From contig JAJDTN010000304.1 in the NCBI GenBank assembly GCA_022827165.1, positions 1 through 5,061 of the forward strand: 5,061 bases of DNA. The letters run 5' to 3'. Of this stretch, positions 1 to 5,061 are shown piece after piece; positions within the stretch are counted from its first letter, which is position 1, and the number at the start of each line of letters is the position of its first letter. The notes below the pieces were generated by a model. It saw only the letters and a program-made list of their open reading frames with translations, made no database searches and was not told the DNA's origin. The DNA comes from Candidatus Latescibacterota bacterium (GTDB taxonomy: Bacteria > Latescibacterota > UBA2968 > UBA8231). Both the position numbers and the translations under genes were made by a program.

Positions 1-3000
1 GCCTGCGCCGCCCTTTTCGGAGCTGACCCGGCGAATGCCGCCGGAGGGAAAATCACCGGGACGGTGAGCGATGCCGTGACCGGGTACGCCCTGCCCGATG
101 CCAACGTCCTCCTGGTGGAGACAGAAGCCTCCGCCTCCACCGACTCCGAGGGGCGCTTCTTCCTCCTCAACGTCTCCCCCGGCCTCTATACCCTCAGAGT
201 CACCTACGTCGGGTACCGGCCCGTCACCATGGAGGGGGTGCGAGTCTCCGCCGACCTCACCACCGATCTCGAGTTCGTTCTCGGCAGCGAAGCGATCGAG
301 GTCGAGGAGGTGGTGATCCAGGCGGAGCGCCCCATCATCGACAAGAACGCCACCAACGCGGTGCGCATCGTCGAGGCGGAGGACATCGAGATCCTGCCGG
401 GCCGGGGGCTGGGCTCGGTGATCAATCTGCAGCCCGGGGTGGTGATAGACGAGGGTGCCCTGCACATCCGCGGCTCTCGCTCCGACGAGGTCGGCTTTTT
501 CGTCGACGGGGCCGCCGCGCGCAACCCGGTCTCCGGAGGCAGGGCGGTGGCCGTCATCGACGAGGCCCTGCAGGAGATCCAGCTCCAGGCCGGGGGGTTC
601 AACGCCGAGTACGGCGGTGCCAATGCCGGCATCATCCTGCAGGAACTGCGTACCGGCGCGCCCGACTGGGAGGTCGGTCTGCTGACCGAGACGGATGGCT
701 TCACCTCCAAGTACAATGAACGCTTCGGAACCTACTCCTACGGCTACTCCAACCAGGTCCTCACCCTGAGCGGCCCGGTGGCCGGCAACAGGGTCCGCGC
801 TTTCCTGGCCGGCCAGCGCCGGATCCAGGATTCGGTCCCCACCTACTGGGAGGGCTTCGAGTTCAACGACCTGGCCGACACGGGAGACCGCGGCGGACGG
901 ATCCACTGGAGCCGGGACGACGATGGCAACGCCATCCCCGACTCGGTGGACCTGCGGCTGCAGCCGGGCAATATCGATCACACCCGCTCGGAGCTCCTCA
1001 GCGTCAACGGCACCCTGGTGGCCGACCTGCATCCCTTCCAGCTGCGCCTCACCAGCCTCTACTCCGCCTCGGAAGGGGAGAACAACGGCGCCCCCGTGTA
1101 CAACATGCTCAACACGGCGCGCCTGTCCGAGTACGAGCAGACGTCGAGCCTGCACAATCTCAAGGCCACCCACTTCCTCGGTCCCCGGACGTTCTACGAG
1201 GTGAACGTCAGTCTCTACGGCCAGGACCGCAGGGGCTTCGACCCGGACTTCGGAGACGCCTACCTGCTCTACAACGACAGCCTCGCCGTGGCCGGGATCA
1301 ATCCCGATTTCATCCCTTATTCGGCCCAGGGGATCTCCCTGCGGTCGTATGATCTCAACGGCTTCCCCTTCGCCCGGCGGGGCGACCTGGCCGCCGGCTA
1401 CGGCAAGGCGGAGGAGAGCTACTACGGAGTCAGCGGCAGCCTGACGCGCCAGACCGACGACCACGAGTACAAGATCGGCTTCGACTATCAGCGCTGGACC
1501 TCTCGGCGCTACGGCGTCAGCACGGGCGGCCTCCGCCTCGCCATCGAGAACACCTACCCGGAGCTGGACAAGGTCTACGACCAGTACTACGACGGGACGG
1601 TCGCCGCCGGCGAGCTGCTGGACGCCATGATCGCCAAGGCCGAGACCCTGCCCGACGGCGAGGGCAGCCTGAAGGACTTCGCCGCTCTCGTCCGAAATAC
1701 GAGCCGGGCCGACTACTTCGGTTACGACGCCTTCGGGCGCCCGGACCAGGGCAGCGGCCTGGAGGCTCCGCGCCATCCGGTGCTGGCCTCGGCCTTCCTC
1801 CAGGACAAGATCGAGTACGGGGATCTCATCGTGAACGCCGGCCTGCGGTGGGACTACTACGACGTGGACAGCTACCGCTTCAAGGACCCGCAGGCTCCAA
1901 AGCGCGACGACACGCTCTACACGATCGATCTCGACTCGATGACGAAGACGCGCACCTTCAGCGAGCTGACTCCGAGGCTCGGGTTCTCCTTCCCCGTGTC
2001 GGACGTGACCGTCTTCCACGTCCAGTACGGCCGCTTCACGCAGATGCCGGCCATGCGCTCCATGTTCGCCGGCGGAGCCCGGCTGGCCCTGGAGCTGGGG
2101 GGGCAGAACTTCATCTCCGTGCCCACGGCCCTGGACATCGAGCCGGTGCGCACCACCCAGTACGAGATCGGATTCGAGCGCCAGTTCACCGCATCCGCCT
2201 CCTTCGACCTCACCGGCTTCTACCGCGACGTGAAGGGGCAGCTGCACCTGCAGCGGCAGGACATCTCGGCTGCCGCGGAAAACGCCAGCGCCTACAACTT
2301 CCTGCAGAATGGGGACTTCGCCACCACCAAGGGTCTCGAGTTCGTCTTCAAGCTGCGCCGCGTGAACCGCCTGCGCACCGAGTTGAACTACACCTTGTCC
2401 GACGCTCGAGGCACCGGATCGTCGATCAACTCGGCCGTCTCCGGGGTGGAGAACAACACCAACCTGCCGACGATCATCTCGCCCCTGGACTTCAACGAGA
2501 CGCACCGGGGCAACATCTTCCTCGACTACCGCTTCGCCGACAACGACGGCGGCACCCTCCTGGAGAACCTGGGGGCCAATCTGCTGATGAAGTTCAGCAG
2601 CGGCCACAACTTCACCCTCTTCACCGGGTCCATCGGCCAGCGCGGTCCCGAGGAGGGCGGAATCCTCGCCGGCGACGATCCCCGTTCCCGCAAGCCCGTC
2701 GAGAGCATCAACGTCTCCTCGACCCCCTGGACCTACGAGGTCGACCTCAAGGTCGACAAGGGAGTCGATCTCTTCGGCGTCGATACCAACCTCTACCTGT
2801 ACGTGTACAACCTCTTCAACCGCAGGAACGTGATCAACGTGTATGGCCGCACCGGCAATGCCGAGGACGACGGCTTCCTCACCAACCCGGACCTGAGCAG
2901 CCAGATCGTCGAGGCCAGCGGCGGCCAGACCTACCGGCAGCTGTACGAGGCGATCAATCTGGTCAACCGGCAGCACTACTGGACGACCCAGGGCGGCGAC

Positions 3001-3051
3001 ATTCTCGGCGATCCGCGCCAGATCCGCTTCGGCGTCGAACTGGGACTCTAG
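1..3051 (+). CDS. TonB-dependent outer-membrane receptor with N-terminal carboxypeptidase-regulatory-like domain (5' partial)
   Basis: This is an outer-membrane beta-barrel receptor. The family imports ligands using energy passed from TonB-ExbBD; the substrate here is unknown. The frame is open from base 1, so the true start lies upstream. Numbered from the first codon, residues 1-14 resemble the end of a signal peptide (ACAALFGADPANAA). Residues 17-95 match a carboxypeptidase-regulatory-like beta-sandwich, with GKITGTVSDAVTG, TDSEGRFFLLNV and PGLYTLRVTYVGY. A TonB-box-like VEEVVIQAERP lies at 101-111. The plug spans about 112-220, with IRGSRSDEVGFFVDG at 156-170 and GGFNAEYGGANAGII at 198-212. 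The barrel fills the rest; typical strands include NAGLRWDYY (612-620), LTPRLGFSF (656-664), QYEIGFERQF (720-729), TKGLEFVFKLRR (776-787) and LYLYVYNLFNRRN (931-943). It ends in RQIRFGVELGL, a typical terminal strand except that the last residue is Leu rather than aromatic. No cysteine follows residue 2. A GTG at 64 is a poor start because it would cut the first strand of the N-terminal domain. The next gene begins 19 bases downstream. The family call is firm; the ligand is not known. Confidence 0.95.
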   Translation, partial: ACAALFGADPANAAGGKITGTVSDAVTGYALPDANVLLVETEASASTDSEGRFFLLNVSPGLYTLRVTYVGYRPVTMEGVRVSADLTTDLEFVLGSEAIEVEEVVIQAERPIIDKNATNAVRIVEAEDIEILPGRGLGSVINLQPGVVIDEGALHIRGSRSDEVGFFVDGAAARNPVSGGRAVAVIDEALQEIQLQAGGFNAEYGGANAGIILQELRTGAPDWEVGLLTETDGFTSKYNERFGTYSYGYSNQVLTLSGPVAGNRVRAFLAGQRRIQDSVPTYWEGFEFNDLADTGDRGGRIHWSRDDDGNAIPDSVDLRLQPGNIDHTRSELLSVNGTLVADLHPFQLRLTSLYSASEGENNGAPVYNMLNTARLSEYEQTSSLHNLKATHFLGPRTFYEVNVSLYGQDRRGFDPDFGDAYLLYNDSLAVAGINPDFIPYSAQGISLRSYDLNGFPFARRGDLAAGYGKAEESYYGVSGSLTRQTDDHEYKIGFDYQRWTSRRYGVSTGGLRLAIENTYPELDKVYDQYYDGTVAAGELLDAMIAKAETLPDGEGSLKDFAALVRNTSRADYFGYDAFGRPDQGSGLEAPRHPVLASAFLQDKIEYGDLIVNAGLRWDYYDVDSYRFKDPQAPKRDDTLYTIDLDSMTKTRTFSELTPRLGFSFPVSDVTVFHVQYGRFTQMPAMRSMFAGGARLALELGGQNFISVPTALDIEPVRTTQYEIGFERQFTASASFDLTGFYRDVKGQLHLQRQDISAAAENASAYNFLQNGDFATTKGLEFVFKLRRVNRLRTELNYTLSDARGTGSSINSAVSGVENNTNLPTIISPLDFNETHRGNIFLDYRFADNDGGTLLENLGANLLMKFSSGHNFTLFTGSIGQRGPEEGGILAGDDPRSRKPVESINVSSTPWTYEVDLKVDKGVDLFGVDTNLYLYVYNLFNRRNVINVYGRTGNAEDDGFLTNPDLSSQIVEASGGQTYRQLYEAINLVNRQHYWTTQGGDILGDPRQIRFGVELGL

Positions 3052-3064
3052 AGGGAAGGGAGAG
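3052..3064 (+). promoter_or_regulatory. Ribosome binding site for the GTG-started secreted-protein gene
   Basis: The purine run AGGGAAGGGAGAG directly follows the TAG stop of the receptor gene. Its GGAG core at 3059-3062 sits 8 bases before the GTG at 3071, which is a normal Shine-Dalgarno spacing. It supports GTG 3071 as the start even though GTG is the weaker initiation codon. The 19-base gap has no room for a separate promoter or a hairpin terminator, so the downstream gene is probably translated from the receptor transcript. Confidence 0.75.
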
Positions 3065-3070
3065 CGATCC

Positions 3071-5061
3071 GTGAAGAAGCTCATCACCTTCGTTGCGGCC
3101 GGGGCCCTGCTGGGTGCCACCGGTGCCGTGGAGGGCCGCGGCCTCCTGGCCTACGGGGCGGCCAAGGCCGCTCAGGACGAGACCATATCCGGCCAGCAGG
3201 CCCTGATCAACGTCAACAACATGTCCATGTGGTTCAAGCGCGACGGCTGGTCGGGCCGCAATCCGCTGAATGACAATTCGGGTGTGACCTTCCCGCGATC
3301 CACGGGGGCGGTCATTTTCCAGGACGGCCTGATCTGGGGAGGCATCGTCAAGGACGGCAATCCCCAGGAGTTGCGCGTCGGCGGCCAGACCTACGAGATC
3401 GGCACCGTTCCGGGCCGCATCATCAGCAGGGGCGAGGCCGAGGATCGGGACGACCCGGGGGTGCGCATCTACCGGATCCGCCGGGACTACCAGACCGCGG
3501 ACCTGCGTCTCGACGCCTCGGAGATCCGGGGGGTGGCCCTGGGTGCGGTGACCGACGAGCACGTCGAGGGATTGCGCGCCGAGTACGAGCGAGACTGGCG
3601 CGAGTGGCCCTGGGAGAAGGGGGCGCCCTTCTATGACAACGACGGGGACGGCTCCTACGACCCGGACGTGGACGAACCCGGGGTGGCCGGGGCCGACCAG
3701 GTGGCCTGGTTCGTCGTCAACGACCTCGACGAGGGAGCCACCCAGTCCCTCTACGGCTCCCAGCCCATCGGCGTGGAGGTGCAGATGCTGTTCTGGGCGT
3801 ATGCCCGCACCGACGCCCTGGGTGACGTGATCTTCAAGAAGTACAGCGTCATCTACAAGGGCACCGCCGACACCCCGGACACGGCCCGCATCGAGGACAT
3901 GTACTTCGCCCAGTGGTCCGACCCCGACCTCGGCGACTACGGAGACGACTTCGCGGGGGCCGACGTCGATCTGAGTCTGGGATACGTGTACAACTCCACG
4001 GACCACGATCACAGCTACGACCGCTTCGGGCTGGCGCCGCCGGCCGTGGGCTACGACTTCCTCCAGGGTCCCGTGGTGCCGGTCTTCCTCAAGGACGAGA
4101 ACGGCGACACCGTCCTCGACGAGCAGGGCGAGCCCGTCCTCGACGGGAGTGCGCGGGCGATCTTCAACTTCGGACTGCGCCCCGGGTTCCAGAACCTGCC
4201 GATGACCTCCTTCGTGTACTTCGCCGCAGGCTCGGCGATCAGCGACCCGGACCTGGGCGACTACGTGGGCACGCAACAGTGGTACAACCTCTTGCGCGGC
4301 TATCAGCCGCAGCCCGACATCGACAACCCGGTGCCATACACCAACCCCCTGACGGGCGAGGCCACCTTCTTCACCCTCGACGGCGATCCGACCACCGCCC
4401 AGGGCTGGAACGACGGCGTCCCCCTGCCCTCGGGAGACCGGCGCATCGTGCTGAATACGGGGCCCTTCCAGATGGCCTTGGGCGATACGCAGGAGGTGGT
4501 GGTGGCCCTGCTGGGCGGCATCTCCACCGACCGCCTGCGCAGCGTCTCCAAGCTCAAGTTCAGCGATCAGTTCGTGCAGGACGCGTACAACAACTTCTTC
4601 GAGGTGCCCTCGCCGCCGGCGGGACCGGACGTGCGGGTTTCCGAGCTTGACGGGAGGGTCCTGCTCGACTGGAGCTGGAACGCGGAGGCGATCGTTCAGA
4701 CGGAGGGCGATGACGGTTCGGGGTTCCTCTTCGAGGGGTACAACCTCTACCAGCTGCCATCGGCCGAGGCCCCCCTGGACCAGGGGACGCGCCTGGGCAC
4801 CTATGACCTGGAGAACGGGGTCGCCTCCATTCTCGGCATCGCTCTCGACGACGAGTCGGGCGTCATCCTGGAGGTGCCCCTGCAGGTCGGGTCCGATTTC
4901 GGCGTCCGGCGCCGGGCCTGGATGACTCACGACGCCCTGCGCGGAGGTCCCCTGGTCAACGGTCAGGAGTACTACTTCGCGGTCACCGCCTACAACCGCA
5001 ACACCGCCGAAGGGGCCGCCGTGACCACCCTGGAGAGCAGCCCGAGGACGATCATCTGCGT
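3071..5061 (+). CDS. Large exported protein with DxDxDG loop and fibronectin-III-like region, possible type IX secretion cargo (3' partial)
   Basis: The frame starts at GTG 3071 and is open for 663 codons to the window end, so the C-terminus is missing. Residues 1-19 form a signal peptide: MKK, then a hydrophobic core (LITFVAAGALLGATGA). Cleavage probably falls between about 19 and 34. There is no lipobox cysteine, and Cys663 is the only cysteine seen. The mature part opens with INVNNMSMWFKRDGWSG (46-62) and GAVIFQDGLIWGGIVKDG (79-96). An acidic loop, DNDGDGSYD (189-197), fits the DxDxDG calcium-binding pattern and precedes GADQVAWFVVNDLD (207-220) and YGSQPIGVEVQ (228-238). Next come NTGPFQMALGDTQEVV (462-477) and a fibronectin-III-like region at about 515-655, with VLLDWSWN (530-537), GYNLYQLP and NGQEYYFAVTAYNRN (630-644). 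From memory, these phrases recur in large uncharacterised secreted proteins of Bacteroidota, Ignavibacteria and Marinimicrobia-type genomes, often with a C-terminal type IX sorting domain; that end is not visible here. No catalytic motif was recognised. It follows the receptor gene by 19 bases, so a shared operon is likely. That it is an exported protein is well supported; its function is unknown. Confidence 0.92.
   Translation, partial: MKKLITFVAAGALLGATGAVEGRGLLAYGAAKAAQDETISGQQALINVNNMSMWFKRDGWSGRNPLNDNSGVTFPRSTGAVIFQDGLIWGGIVKDGNPQELRVGGQTYEIGTVPGRIISRGEAEDRDDPGVRIYRIRRDYQTADLRLDASEIRGVALGAVTDEHVEGLRAEYERDWREWPWEKGAPFYDNDGDGSYDPDVDEPGVAGADQVAWFVVNDLDEGATQSLYGSQPIGVEVQMLFWAYARTDALGDVIFKKYSVIYKGTADTPDTARIEDMYFAQWSDPDLGDYGDDFAGADVDLSLGYVYNSTDHDHSYDRFGLAPPAVGYDFLQGPVVPVFLKDENGDTVLDEQGEPVLDGSARAIFNFGLRPGFQNLPMTSFVYFAAGSAISDPDLGDYVGTQQWYNLLRGYQPQPDIDNPVPYTNPLTGEATFFTLDGDPTTAQGWNDGVPLPSGDRRIVLNTGPFQMALGDTQEVVVALLGGISTDRLRSVSKLKFSDQFVQDAYNNFFEVPSPPAGPDVRVSELDGRVLLDWSWNAEAIVQTEGDDGSGFLFEGYNLYQLPSAEAPLDQGTRLGTYDLENGVASILGIALDDESGVILEVPLQVGSDFGVRRRAWMTHDALRGGPLVNGQEYYFAVTAYNRNTAEGAAVTTLESSPRTIIC

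Noticed and set aside
204..716. Open frame on the - strand opposite the plug domain
   Set aside because: It is Ser/Arg/Pro-rich and low in complexity, and is fully explained by the receptor gene on the other strand.
3052..3070. Terminator or promoter between the two genes
   Set aside because: The gap is only 19 bases, purine-rich, and has no inverted repeat or T-run, which leaves room only for a ribosome binding site.
1848..3074. Long open frame on the + strand within the receptor gene (about 408 codons)
   Set aside because: It is an Arg/Pro/His-rich out-of-frame translation of the beta-barrel region, as expected in high-GC coding DNA, and has no ribosome binding site of its own.
3913..4650. 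Open frame on the + strand within the second gene (about 245 codons)
   Set aside because: It is an Arg/Gly-rich out-of-frame shadow of the secreted-protein gene.
2963..4930. Long open frame on the - strand (about 655 codons)
   Set aside because: Its translation is biased to Val, Gly, Arg, His and Pro with no recognisable domain. It lies antisense to the well-supported secreted-protein gene and also overlaps the end of the receptor gene. It looks like a third-position-GC shadow.
3071..5061. SusD-like partner lipoprotein
   Set aside because: The position after a TonB-dependent receptor fits, but there is no lipobox cysteine after the signal peptide and no sequence resembling the SusD helical repeats. 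The protein looks rich in beta structure.
1..5061. RNA genes, CRISPR array, insertion sequence or attachment site
   Set aside because: The window is filled by two coding frames. I saw no regularly spaced repeats, no terminal inverted repeats with a transposase, and no tRNA- or rRNA-like stretch.

Overview
The window is a high-GC fragment (roughly two-thirds G+C by eye) that is almost entirely coding on the + strand. It holds two large envelope or secreted-protein genes, and both are cut by the window edges. The organism is most likely an uncultivated, high-GC bacterium of the FCB superphylum or a neighbour (Latescibacterota, Krumholzibacteriota, Eisenbacteria, KSB1/Marinimicrobia-like or Gemmatimonadota). 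I infer this from the gene types: a TonB-dependent receptor with an N-terminal carboxypeptidase-regulatory-like domain, followed by a secreted protein whose conserved phrases resemble large extracellular proteins of that group, many of which end in a type IX sorting domain. The phylum cannot be fixed from this sequence alone.

Positions 1-3051 hold the 3' part of a TonB-dependent outer-membrane receptor (1016 residues visible). The reading frame is open from base 1. It begins in what looks like the end of a signal peptide, then runs through the regulatory-like beta-sandwich, the plug and a long beta-barrel, ending in a typical terminal strand. Bases 3052-3070 are a short gap with a purine-rich ribosome binding site. 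From 3071 to the window end, a second frame starts with GTG and stays open for 663 codons without a stop. It encodes an exported, acidic protein with a calcium-binding-like DxDxDG loop and a fibronectin-III-like C-terminal part. It is easy to miss because it has no stop codon in the window and because a long open frame lies antisense to it.

The 19-bp spacing, shared strand and lack of a visible terminator suggest that the two genes are co-transcribed. A reasonable reading is that an outer-membrane receptor is paired with a large secreted or surface protein, which could bind or deliver a ligand to the receptor. No catalytic motif was recognised in the second protein, and its substrate and role are unknown. 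No RNA gene, mobile element, CRISPR array or internal promoter could be supported, and no non-coding stretch exceeds 20 bases.
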